Shown here one piece after another: positions 1 to 5,752 of a stretch of 16,007 nucleotides of DNA. Under the pieces are notes generated by a model. That model had not been told where the DNA came from, made no database searches, and saw nothing but the letters and a program-made list of their open reading frames with translations. The translations under genes were made by a program, and so were the position numbers. The stretch spans positions 1 through 16,007 of the forward strand of contig CAZZIZ010000065.1 in assembly GCA_964654535.1 (NCBI GenBank). Direction: 5' to 3'. Source of the stretch: CAZZIZ01 sp964654535. Its GTDB lineage: Bacteria; Bacteroidota; Bacteroidia; Chitinophagales; UBA2359. Each line of letters starts with the position of its first letter. The stretch's first letter is position 1.

Positions 1-23
1 TACGCGGCAATGGGAATAGCAGG

Positions 24-79
24 CTTGTCATTAATCTTTAAAAAAGAGCTCGCTCTTTTAATTTGTCGAAATGACAAAA
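24..79. repeat. Short hairpin repeat with TTGTCATT/AATGACAA ends
   Basis: The ends are inverted: TTGTCATT near 25-32 pairs with AATGACAA near 70-77. Inside is a second perfect hairpin, AAAAGAGC at 42-49 and GCTCTTTT at 52-59. The outer sequence (TTGTC...GTCGAAATGACAAA) resembles the ends of the longer element at 3822-3926, so this may be a shortened member of the same family. It lies beyond the tRNA terminator and shows no coding potential. Seen directly: the pairing. Inferred: the family relationship. Confidence 0.5.
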
Positions 80-85
80 GGGGAT

Positions 86-120
86 ACAAAAAAACCCTCG
101 CAACAAAAGCTGCAAGGGTT
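86..120 (-). terminator. Rho-independent terminator of tRNA-Met
   Basis: On the minus strand, AACCCTTGCA (111-120) and TGCGAGGGTT (93-102) form a 10-bp stem with one G-U pair. The loop has eight bases, and seven T residues follow (88-94). It starts 15 bases past the 3' end of the tRNA, so it most likely ends that transcript. Confidence 0.85.
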
Positions 121-135
121 CTAATTCCTAAAAAG

Positions 136-209
136 TAGCGTGAGAGTGACTTGAACACTCGACCTCAGCATTATGAATGCTGCGCTCTAACCAGCTGAGC
201 TACCACGCC
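136..209 (-). tRNA. tRNA-Met (anticodon CAT)
   Basis: The minus strand folds as a complete cloverleaf. The acceptor stem is GGCGTGG with TCACGCT (G-U pairs at both ends) and the discriminator base is A. The D-arm is GCTC/GAGC, the anticodon stem CAGCA/TGCTG with loop TTCATAA (anticodon CAT at 173-175), and the T-arm GAGTG/CACTC with loop TTCAAGT. CCA is not encoded. The first acceptor pair is G-T rather than mismatched, and the D- and anticodon-arms look like an elongator tRNA. A tRNA-Ile with lysidine-modified CAT is the main alternative and cannot be excluded by eye. A promoter box lies directly upstream and a terminator downstream, so this is a single-gene unit. Confidence 0.93.
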
Positions 210-218
210 AAAGGGCTG

Positions 219-226
219 CAAATTTA
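219..226 (-). promoter_or_regulatory. TAnnTTTG -7 box of the tRNA-Met gene
   Basis: The minus strand reads TAAATTTG, an exact match to the Bacteroidota -7 consensus TAnnTTTG. It ends 10 bases before the first tRNA base, which is the spacing expected for transcription starting at or just before the mature 5' end. I see no clear TTG at the expected -33 position. Confidence 0.6.
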
Positions 227-288
227 GTCTTTCTATGAGTAATTTGTAGGCGTAGAATGAGAATTTTTATTGTAGAGAAAGGAAGTTC

Positions 289-324
289 TACCCCCTCCCT
301 TTCAAGGGAAGGCTGGGGTGGGTT
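289..324. repeat. CCCTCCC/GGGAGGG intergenic repeat, copy 1
   Basis: This is one of four near-identical copies in the window (also 391-424, 3520-3553 and 4790-4822). The common form is an inverted CCCTCCCTTT-YAAGGGAGGG followed by CTGGGGTGGGTT. In this copy the right arm reads AAGGGAAGG. The bases after it (GTCGCGAGAG) resemble those after copy 3 (CCCGCGCGAGAG), so the repeat unit may be about 48 bases. It lies in the gap between the tRNA and the 3' end of the asparaginase gene. Confidence 0.8.
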
Positions 325-390
325 GTCGCGAGAGCCCAAAGTCTTAGCGCCTTCAATAATTTATCACTAATTGCTAAAGCAAAATCGAAA

Positions 391-424
391 CCCCCTCCCT
401 TTCAAGGGAGGGCCAGGGAGGGTT
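391..424. repeat. CCCTCCC/GGGAGGG intergenic repeat, copy 2
   Basis: This copy has perfect hairpin arms, CCCTCCCTTT and AAGGGAGGG, followed by CCAGGGAGGGTT. It is in the same orientation as copy 1, about 100 bases away, with AT-rich sequence in between that holds nothing recognisable. It lies 60 bases beyond the stop codon of the minus-strand asparaginase gene and could form part of its 3' untranslated region. Confidence 0.8.
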
Positions 425-484
425 GTTGCAATAGGCTACAATCTTGCATTTGCTTAAAGCTGGCGAGATGAAAGGCTTTAATCT

Positions 485-1564
485 CTACTCCTCCCCATAA
501 ATCATAACCTTCACCTCTCCATCCGGCAAAACAAACCCGCGGTACATCCCTTCCGTATTAAAAGGCATAGCGATATTGCCCTGGTGATCGATTCCGATAA
601 TGCCACCGCTGCCTTTTTGTTTAAGCAGTTTATCATTGACCACATAGTCAGCAGCTTCATTAATGCTCATGCTTTTATACTTCACCAAAGCATTGATATC
701 ATAAGCTACTACGTTGCGAATAAAGTACTCGCCATGCCCCGTAGCCGAAACTGCGCAGCCCTCGTTATCGGCATAGGTACCCGCGCCTATGATCGGCGAA
801 TCGCCGATGCGTCCAAAACGTTTGTTGGTCATTCCGCCAGTAGAAGTGCCCGCGGCCAGGTCGCCGTTTTTGTCTAAAGCAACTGCGCCTACCGTACTCC
901 AAATATCTCTTTCGTCATGATCGAGTTGAGTAGTCGATTCGCTGCCTTCTTTTTCCAGCATTTTTTGAAGCGACTTCCAGCGCTTTTCGGTATAGAAATA
1001 TTTGGGATCCACCATTTCCAGTCCTTGGCTTTCGGCGAATGTATCAGCGCCGTCTTCCACCATCATAACGTGTTGCGATTTTTCCATAACCGCGCGTGCA
1101 GCACCGATCGGATTTTTAACGCGAGAAACACCGCCCACAGAACCAGCCGCTAGGTTAGCGCCGTTCATTATAGAAGCATCGAGTTCGTTTTTTCCGTCGT
1201 GGGTAAAGACTGCTCCCTTGCCGGCATTGAAAAGCGGGGAGTCTTCCAAGACGTTTATGGTTTTTTCAATAGCGTCCATTGCGGTACCTCCGGTTTTGAG
1301 AATATCGTAACCCGTTTGCAGTGCCTCGCTGAGTTTTGCACGATAGGCTTTTTCCTTTTCGGCGGACATATTTTTCTTCAATATAGTGCCGGCTCCGCCG
1401 TGGATGACGAGGGCAAATTCGGGTCTTTCTTTCATGTTGTTCTCCTTTTCATTGGAACTGGCTCCCTTGGCGGCTTCGTGACAACTCACGAGGGGGAAGA
1501 TGCCCAAAAGCGCGACAATAATAAGTGTGTATATGGCGGATGATTGACCGTGCTTCCTATTCAT
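485..1564 (-). CDS. Isoaspartyl peptidase/L-asparaginase, lipoprotein type (N-terminal nucleophile family)
   Basis: This 359-residue protein belongs to the plant-type asparaginase (asparaginase_2, Ntn-hydrolase) family, which cleaves isoaspartyl dipeptides and L-asparagine. The N-terminus has a hydrophobic stretch (residues 11-27) ending in a lipobox, LVSC, with Cys28 as the likely lipidated residue. It is therefore probably anchored in the envelope. The family fold starts at IHGGAG (54-59). NAGKGAVF (113-120) and ELDASIMNG (127-135) are typical signatures. The autocatalytic cleavage site is STVGAVALD with Thr224 as nucleophile, followed by TSTGG (240-244) and ATGHGE (274-279). Length fits the family plus a signal peptide. 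It is transcribed divergently from the thiolase gene, with 45 bases between the two starts. Substrate preference cannot be read from sequence. Confidence 0.9.
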   Translation of the reverse strand: MNRKHGQSSAIYTLIIVALLGIFPLVSCHEAAKGASSNEKENNMKERPEFALVIHGGAGTILKKNMSAEKEKAYRAKLSEALQTGYDILKTGGTAMDAIEKTINVLEDSPLFNAGKGAVFTHDGKNELDASIMNGANLAAGSVGGVSRVKNPIGAARAVMEKSQHVMMVEDGADTFAESQGLEMVDPKYFYTEKRWKSLQKMLEKEGSESTTQLDHDERDIWSTVGAVALDKNGDLAAGTSTGGMTNKRFGRIGDSPIIGAGTYADNEGCAVSATGHGEYFIRNVVAYDINALVKYKSMSINEAADYVVNDKLLKQKGSGGIIGIDHQGNIAMPFNTEGMYRGFVLPDGEVKVMIYGEE

Positions 1565-1569
1565 TTCAG

Positions 1570-1577
1570 TATTTTTG
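1570..1577 (+). promoter_or_regulatory. TAnnTTTG -7 box upstream of the thiolase gene
   Basis: TATTTTTG matches the consensus exactly and ends 32 bases before the ATG at 1610. A TTG at 1544-1546 is the nearest -33 candidate, but the 23-base spacer is longer than usual. The box lies in the short gap between the divergent starts. No matching box was found for the opposite direction. Confidence 0.4.
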
Positions 1578-1609
1578 CCTTCCTTAATTTAAATAAATCA
1601 CCTCAAAGA

Positions 1610-2788
1610 ATGAATACAGTTGTAATAGTATCGATGGCCCGTACCCCCATAGGTGCCTTCAATGGCGCTTTATCTGCGAAATCGGCTACCGAATTGGGAA
1701 GTTTGGTTATTAAAACCGCTTTGAAACGCGCCAAGGTTTCGCCTAAAAAGGTCGGTGAAGTATTTATGGGCAATGTGCTTAGCGCCAACAATGGTCAAGC
1801 GCCTGCGCGTATCGCAGCCCTTGCGGCCGGCGTGAGCGAGACCGTGCCTTGCACCACTATTAATAAAGTATGCGCTTCTGGTATGAAATCTATTATGCTC
1901 GGTGCGCAGTCCATTATGTTGGGCGACAACGATATTGTTGTGGCAGGTGGAATGGAGAGTATGAGCAACGCACCTTTCTATGTTCCAAAAGCACGTAACG
2001 GGTATCGCTATGGCAACGCGCAATTAGTAGACGCCATTGTGCGCGACGGATTGCAAGATCCTTACGAAGGATATATGATGGGCAACGCCGCGGAGATTTG
2101 TGCCGAAGGTTGTCAGGTGCCACGCGATGCGCAAGATGAATATGCAGTTGAGTCTTACCGTCGTGCTGCAGAAGCGCAGGCCAATGGTTGGTTCGATGAT
2201 GAATTGGTGTCGGTAGAAATTCCGCAGAGAAGAGGAGATGCAGTAATTGTGAGCGAAGATGAGGAAGTGAAAAAACTGCGTCCAGAGAAAGTAAAAACAG
2301 TTCGTCCGGCATTTAAAAAAGACGGAACCGTAACCGCGGTCAATGCTTCCAAAATAAACGACGGCGCAGCTGCCGTGGTTTTAATGAGTGCAAAAATGGC
2401 CAAGAAAATGAAGATAAAACCATTGGCTACTATTTTGTCTTATGCCGATGCAGCGCAAGAGCCAGCTTGGTTTACCACCACGCCAGCGAAGGCTATTCCT
2501 AAGGCCATCAAGAAAGCGGGATTGAAAAAAGGCGATATCGATTTGTACGAAATCAACGAAGCCTTTGCCGTAGTGGCCTTGGCCAATATGGGTAAATTGA
2601 AACTCAACAAAAAGAAGGTAAACGTTTTGGGCGGCGCGGTTGCGCTCGGTCATCCTATCGGGGTGAGTGGAACCAGAATCGTCTGTACATTGATCTCTGC
2701 GCTGAAACATAAAGGCGGAAAAATTGGTGCCGCCGGAATTTGCAATGGCGGAGGTGGAGCATCTGCTATGGTTATTAAAAAAGCATAA
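1610..2788 (+). CDS. Acetyl-CoA C-acetyltransferase (thiolase II)
   Basis: This 392-residue thiolase joins two acetyl-CoA molecules to acetoacetyl-CoA, or runs in reverse at the end of beta-oxidation or acetoacetate use. All catalytic parts are present at standard family positions: Cys88 in NKVCASGMKS, NEAFA at 316-320, His348 in GGAVALGHPIG and Cys378 in CNGGGGASA. The short-chain pattern and length agree with PhaA/AtoB-type enzymes rather than the longer FadA types, but substrate range is an inference. An in-frame extension reaches back to 1544. It would overlap the divergent gene and adds 22 residues that do not resemble a thiolase start, so ATG 1610 (MNTVVIVSMARTPIGAF) is chosen. The stop codon TAA overlaps the frame of the next gene. 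Confidence 0.95.
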   Translation: MNTVVIVSMARTPIGAFNGALSAKSATELGSLVIKTALKRAKVSPKKVGEVFMGNVLSANNGQAPARIAALAAGVSETVPCTTINKVCASGMKSIMLGAQSIMLGDNDIVVAGGMESMSNAPFYVPKARNGYRYGNAQLVDAIVRDGLQDPYEGYMMGNAAEICAEGCQVPRDAQDEYAVESYRRAAEAQANGWFDDELVSVEIPQRRGDAVIVSEDEEVKKLRPEKVKTVRPAFKKDGTVTAVNASKINDGAAAVVLMSAKMAKKMKIKPLATILSYADAAQEPAWFTTTPAKAIPKAIKKAGLKKGDIDLYEINEAFAVVALANMGKLKLNKKKVNVLGGAVALGHPIGVSGTRIVCTLISALKHKGGKIGAAGICNGGGGASAMVIKKA

Positions 2789-3516
2789 GCATCGGATTCC
2801 GTAACCTTATAAAGCGTATCACGGAAAAACTTCCGTTCGATTTTTCACTCAGTCAGAAGTACGATCGCGAGACCAGTGAAATCATTGCTCGCGTCTGCAA
2901 AGCCAATAGCAGCGCCATAGATGTGGGTTGCCATAAGGGAGCCATTCTGGATTTAATTTTGCAAGAAGCCCCGCTCTCAAAGCACTTTGCATTTGAGCCG
3001 CTTCCCAGTTTTTACAAAGAGCTCAAGGAGAAATACGCCCACACCAATTGCGAGATTTCCAATGTCGCGGTTTCCAACACCGTTGGCACCAGTACTTTTA
3101 ATTATGTCATCAGCAATCCTACTTATAGCGGATTGAAAAAACGCGGTTACGATCGCGCCGTAGAAGAGGAAAAAGAAATCAGCGTTGCCGTCGATACTTT
3201 AGACAATATTATTCCCAAATCTGCGCGCATCGATTTTGTAAAGATTGACGTAGAAGGCGCCGAGCTATTGGTTTTGCAAGGCGCCAAGGAAACGATAAGT
3301 AATAATCAACCCATCGTGGTTTTCGAATTCGGCATCGGCGGTTCCGATTTTTACGACACTAAGCCCAAGGACATTTTCAACTACTTTACCGACCTCAATT
3401 ACCATGTCAGTCTAATGGAAAACTGGCTCGAAAAAAAACCAGCACTAAGTTTGGTCGACTTAACCCAGCAGTTCGAGTCGCAGAGCAATTGTTATTTTAT
3501 TGCGTATCCGAAATAA
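2785..3516 (+). CDS. FkbM-family SAM-dependent methyltransferase with no normal start codon
   Basis: The frame encodes an FkbM-type methyltransferase. The SAM-binding motif I is AIDVGCHKG (residues 44-52, numbered from 2785). FEP at 70-72 follows, and the family's VKIDVEGAE...LQGA block lies near residues 152-166. Typical members methylate hydroxyl groups of polysaccharides or secondary metabolites; the substrate here is unknown. The first ordinary start is a GTG at 2923, but that GTG is the Val of motif I, so starting there would cut into the SAM site. Open, plausible sequence (RNLIKRITEKLPFDFSLSQK...) continues upstream to an in-frame stop at 2776-2778. In this stretch there is no ATG, GTG or TTG. 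An ATA codon at 2785 overlaps the thiolase stop as ATAA, where homologs might have ATGA. I set the start there provisionally. It may use a non-standard start, or the gene may be disabled. Confidence 0.7.
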   Translation: MSIGFRNLIKRITEKLPFDFSLSQKYDRETSEIIARVCKANSSAIDVGCHKGAILDLILQEAPLSKHFAFEPLPSFYKELKEKYAHTNCEISNVAVSNTVGTSTFNYVISNPTYSGLKKRGYDRAVEEEKEISVAVDTLDNIIPKSARIDFVKIDVEGAELLVLQGAKETISNNQPIVVFEFGIGGSDFYDTKPKDIFNYFTDLNYHVSLMENWLEKKPALSLVDLTQQFESQSNCYFIAYPK

Positions 3517-3519
3517 TTT

Positions 3520-3553
3520 CTCCCTCCATTTTAAGGGAGGGCTGGGGTGGGTT
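3520..3553. repeat. CCCTCCC/GGGAGGG intergenic repeat, copy 3
   Basis: TCCCTCCATTTTAAGGGAGGGC followed by TGGGGTGGGTT in the same orientation as the other copies, beginning 4 bases after the methyltransferase stop codon. The hairpin arms carry one mismatch. There is no T-tract, so it is not a standard terminator, although it would lie in the 3' end of the thiolase/methyltransferase transcript. Confidence 0.8.
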
Positions 3554-3600
3554 CCCGCGCGAGAGTTGACCTTACAATTTGAAATCCAAAATGATGATAT

Positions 3601-3765
3601 GGGCGTGCCCCGCTCACTTCTGCCAACAAGTTGGCAAGTTCGGGGTCGGGCTGTCGGCAGTCGCTCTGTTCTGTTAAAAACAAAAGCGCATCTAGCTCCA
3701 AGGAGCTAAGCAGCTTTCTTGTTTTTAACAACAGGAGCTTCAACAATGCCTCTATCCCTCACGCG
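3601..3765. repeat. Structured dispersed element, copy A (GGGCGTGCCC...CTATCCCTCACGCG)
   Basis: This 165-base intergenic element shares its left end (GGGCGTGCCCC), an internal GGTCGGGCT core and its right end (CTATCCCTCACGCG) with the element at 15799-16005. Three pairings are visible. GCGTG at the left end pairs with CACGC at the right end. The first arm is TGCCAAC/GTTGGCA enclosed by CCCCG/CGGGG. The second arm is GTTAAAAACAA (3673-3683) with TTGTTTTTAAC (3719-3729), enclosing TAGCTC/GAGCTA. The arm sequences differ completely from copy B, but the pairing plan is the same. Short open frames run across it on both strands but look like chance translations of the repeat. I recall similar elements in other Bacteroidota genomes but cannot give a family name. 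Confidence 0.8.
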
Positions 3766-3797
3766 GCCTAGCTTCTATATCCACTCCTTTTTGTCAC

Positions 3798-3825
3798 TTC
3801 TCCCCTTTGGTATTTCTCCCCTTTG
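3798..3825. repeat. Two direct copies of TTCTCCCCTTTG
   Basis: The 12-mer TTCTCCCCTTTG occurs at 3798-3809 and 3814-3825, a 16-base period. The second copy runs into the left end of the palindrome-ended element at 3822. It may be a partial duplication at the edge of that element. No function is evident. Confidence 0.6.
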
Positions 3826-3926
3826 TCATTTCGATCAACGGGAGAAATCTAGACGACCTCTAAGGCGGAAATTGCAAAGCGAAATGAACAGACGTCGAAC
3901 TCTCTCACTGCGTTCGAGATGACAAA
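3822..3926. repeat. Palindrome-ended element TTTGTCATTTCGA...TCGAGATGACAAA
   Basis: The terminal inverted repeat is 13 bases long: TTTGTCATTTCGA at 3822-3834 and TCGAGATGACAAA at 3914-3926, with one mismatch. The 105-base interior has GGGAGAAATCT on the left and CTCTCACTGCGTTC on the right. Repeats with these ends are, from general knowledge, common between genes in Flavobacteriia and resemble non-autonomous REP/MITE-like sequences. No target-site duplication is clear. The remaining bases to 4013 are AT-rich and contain only a one-mismatch TAnnTTTG-like box (CAGATTTG, 3960-3967) that might serve the nuclease gene. Confidence 0.65.
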
Positions 3927-4013
3927 AATCCAGACTACATTAATCAAGCTCTCCAAGAACAGATTTGTAACTTAAAAGAACTTTATAGCAGTTCAACCAC
4001 CTAAATCATACAA

Positions 4014-4736
4014 ATGAATAGCCCTAGTTTAAAAAGAGAAACCAGATATGGTTTACCTACCGCAGATCAAGTCTTGTACAACCGTCACTACGTCCTGGGA
4101 TATTCCTATTATTTCCGACAAGCTAAATGGGCGCTAGAAATTGTTGACCCGGACAAAGCAAGAGTTGAGCGAAAAGATAATTTTCGATCAGATTATCGGA
4201 TTCCCGAAATGTTTCGAGCTGATAAAGAAGTGTACGTAGGCTCTAAGTATGACCGAGGACACTTGGTTGCAAGCGCAAACCAAATTGAAACGGAAGTGCA
4301 AAACAGCGAGACCTTCCTACTATCGAACATGTGTCCGCAAAAGCCCAAATTCAATAAAGGAATATGGAAGAAACTAGAAGAGGCTATTAGGGTATTGGAC
4401 AGTAGTCACAAGGTCTTGGAGACCTACGTAATTTCTGGGCCACTTTTCTTTTTTGATGAAGAGGTGATAATGATGGGAGACAACAATGATAGTATAAAGG
4501 TTTCGCTGCCTATTCCACACGCATTTTTTAAGTCGGTCCTTATCGAGAAAAACACTGGAACAATCAACATGTGGTCCTTTATAATTCCTCAGGATAGATC
4601 AAGAGGAAGCTTATCTGATTTTTTGGTTAAGACCTCCAAAGTTGAGAAAATATCTGGTCTATTGTTATGGGAAACTTTGGTCGGAACCAAAATGAGCAAA
4701 GAAAAAAACAAGATTCGTAAAATTTGGAGGCACTAG
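4014..4736 (+). CDS. DNA/RNA non-specific endonuclease (beta-beta-alpha metal, DRGH type)
   Basis: This 240-residue protein is a complete member of the Serratia-nuclease/NucA/EndoG superfamily, which cuts DNA and RNA without sequence preference using Mg2+. The DRGH motif is at residues 80-83, with His83 as general base. The metal- and substrate-binding helix has Asn105 in SNMCPQ, then Asn114, Trp118 and Glu122. ISGPLF (140-145) and IPHAFFK (167-173) are further family blocks. No signal peptide is visible, whereas most family members are secreted or sit in organelles, so this one may act in the cytoplasm or be exported another way. No obvious inhibitor gene lies beside it; the next gene faces it and encodes a lipoprotein. 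It stands alone among repeats, which suggests an accessory gene. Confidence 0.88.
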   Translation: MNSPSLKRETRYGLPTADQVLYNRHYVLGYSYYFRQAKWALEIVDPDKARVERKDNFRSDYRIPEMFRADKEVYVGSKYDRGHLVASANQIETEVQNSETFLLSNMCPQKPKFNKGIWKKLEEAIRVLDSSHKVLETYVISGPLFFFDEEVIMMGDNNDSIKVSLPIPHAFFKSVLIEKNTGTINMWSFIIPQDRSRGSLSDFLVKTSKVEKISGLLLWETLVGTKMSKEKNKIRKIWRH

Positions 4737-4789
4737 CATTCGAACCAAACATTATGGTTAGGCCGCAACCAAGAAGACAATCAATAAAC

Positions 4790-4822
4790 TCCCTCCCTTA
4801 TAAGAGAGGGTTGGGGTAGGTT
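4790..4822. repeat. CCCTCCC/GGGAGGG intergenic repeat, copy 4
   Basis: TCCCTCCCTTATAAGAGAGGG then TTGGGGTAGGTT: the most diverged of the four copies. It sits between two convergent genes, about 50 bases after the nuclease stop and 30 bases after the lipoprotein stop, so it could fold at the 3' end of either transcript. Confidence 0.7.
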
Positions 4823-4855
4823 CTCGGGTGCTAGTAAAGTCTAGCCTTCCTCTAC

Positions 4856-5461
4856 CTACTCAAAAGAAAAAGTAACCTGCTCCACATCTTTATCCTTCAA
4901 CCTAATATGAATCCGCTTCCCAAAAGTCTTCAAAACATCAAGGTTAAAATCCAATTCCTGAACTACAGTTGTGCCAGTATCTTCAAAAATCGAACCTTCC
5001 ATTGACAAAGTAGCAATAGGTGGCAGGCTCTTCATTACAGTGCCATTCCAAAGCAGATGAAAATTGGCTTGTGAAGTCTCCCCACCATGCTTTATTGTAA
5101 TGCGCAAGCACTCACCGACTTGCTCCATACTTTCTACTACGTATTTACCCATTGATTTTGGAAGTTTATCTTTTAATATGCTCGAACTAAGCGCTTTGCA
5201 TTGCCTCGCCTTCAGCCCCTTGTTTGAGTTTTGATTCGAAACCGCAGTTTTGCCAGGTTTTTCAGTCTTTCCCGAATCATCCTGTTTCGAAACTGGAGCA
5301 ATACCAGGCTTTCCAGAGAGCCTCGAATCATCCTCCTTCGAAATCTGTGTCACACTAGGTTTCTCCGTACTTCTATGCTTGTCTTCAGATTCACTTGTCG
5401 TACTATTGCAAGAGTACAAAAATGCGAGGAATACAATCAGAACTTTGTACCAGCTTTTCAT
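4856..5461 (-). CDS. Putative lipoprotein with three 17-residue tandem repeats
   Basis: I do not recognise this 201-residue protein. It starts with a short hydrophobic signal (residues 6-17) and a lipobox, LYSC, with Cys18 as the likely lipid anchor. A polar Ser/Lys/Asp-rich linker follows. It contains three tandem 17-residue units at 31-47, 48-64 and 65-81, sharing a KP...SK.DDS-type pattern. The DNA shows the same 51-base period. The C-terminal part (about 85-201) is mixed alpha/beta in character, with two Cys residues (88 and 117) that could form a disulfide. It has no motif I know. The linker would hold this domain away from a membrane. It is convergent with the nuclease and divergent from nqrA, so it is probably transcribed alone. 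Confidence 0.75.
   Translation of the reverse strand: MKSWYKVLIVFLAFLYSCNSTTSESEDKHRSTEKPSVTQISKEDDSRLSGKPGIAPVSKQDDSGKTEKPGKTAVSNQNSNKGLKARQCKALSSSILKDKLPKSMGKYVVESMEQVGECLRITIKHGGETSQANFHLLWNGTVMKSLPPIATLSMEGSIFEDTGTTVVQELDFNLDVLKTFGKRIHIRLKDKDVEQVTFSFE
5219..5371 (-). repeat. Three 51-bp tandem repeats inside the lipoprotein gene
   Basis: The pentamer CGAAA on the plus strand recurs at 5237, 5288 and 5339, exactly 51 bases apart, with similar flanking sequence (for example CCGAATCATCCT/TCGAATCATCCT). The period is a whole number of codons, so changes in copy number would keep the reading frame. The copies have diverged, which suggests the duplication is not recent. Confidence 0.75.
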
Positions 5462-5711
5462 TCAGCTTATTGTTAGTGAAAAAGCTGCAATTTATCCACT
5501 TTAGCTGAACTTCTAAGGAAAACGGACTACTTCGGCACAAGTCTTGCAGACACTACATGCCGTTATGAAAGAAAGACAAGATAAAGAGCTAACTGGAGTC
5601 CTTTTTTGGTTATAAAAAAGCGTTTGGATACCTCTAAGACATGCTGTTAAAAAGCTCCGTTTTAAGTTGAAAAATTGCACATAATCTATGGCGCAAAGTA
5701 GAAACGTATGT

Positions 5712-5719
5712 TACCTTTG
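5712..5719 (+). promoter_or_regulatory. TAnnTTTG -7 box of the nqr operon
   Basis: TACCTTTG, followed by C, matches the Bacteroidota -7 consensus and ends 33 bases before the nqrA ATG. Transcription would start near 5725, giving a leader of about 28 bases. No canonical TTG is found 19-21 bases upstream. An AAAGGA at 5730-5735 is too far from the ATG to act as a ribosome binding site. The rest of the gap between the lipoprotein and nqrA (5462-5711) holds nothing I can name. Confidence 0.6.
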
Positions 5720-5752
5720 CGGCAATTCTAAAGGACCTAAACAGTCCCAACA

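Noticed and set aside
1..22. Possible right end of a third structured element on the minus strand (reads GCTATTCCCATTGCCGCG)
   Set aside because: Only loosely like CTATCCCTCACGCG, and the rest of the element would lie outside the window, so it cannot be supported.
289..424. CRISPR-like array, suggested by two similar repeats about 100 bases apart
   Set aside because: Only two copies occur here, the spacing is irregular, the other copies are kilobases away beside other genes, and there are no cas genes.
584..1543. Plus-strand open frames within the asparaginase gene
   Set aside because: They are antisense shadows of a well-supported gene and have no recognisable motifs.
1544..1609. 22-residue upstream extension of the thiolase
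   Set aside because: It overlaps the divergent asparaginase gene, covers the likely promoter box, and the thiolase motif begins normally at ATG 1610.
3500..3922. Short open frames on both strands across the repeat region (69, 71 and 67 residues)
   Set aside because: They run through the repeats and hairpin elements, have low-complexity translations, and match no recognisable protein; they are best explained as chance translations of repeats.
5564..5614. 16-codon open frame with ATG in the gap before nqrA
   Set aside because: Too short, with no ribosome binding site or conserved pattern to support it as a leader peptide.
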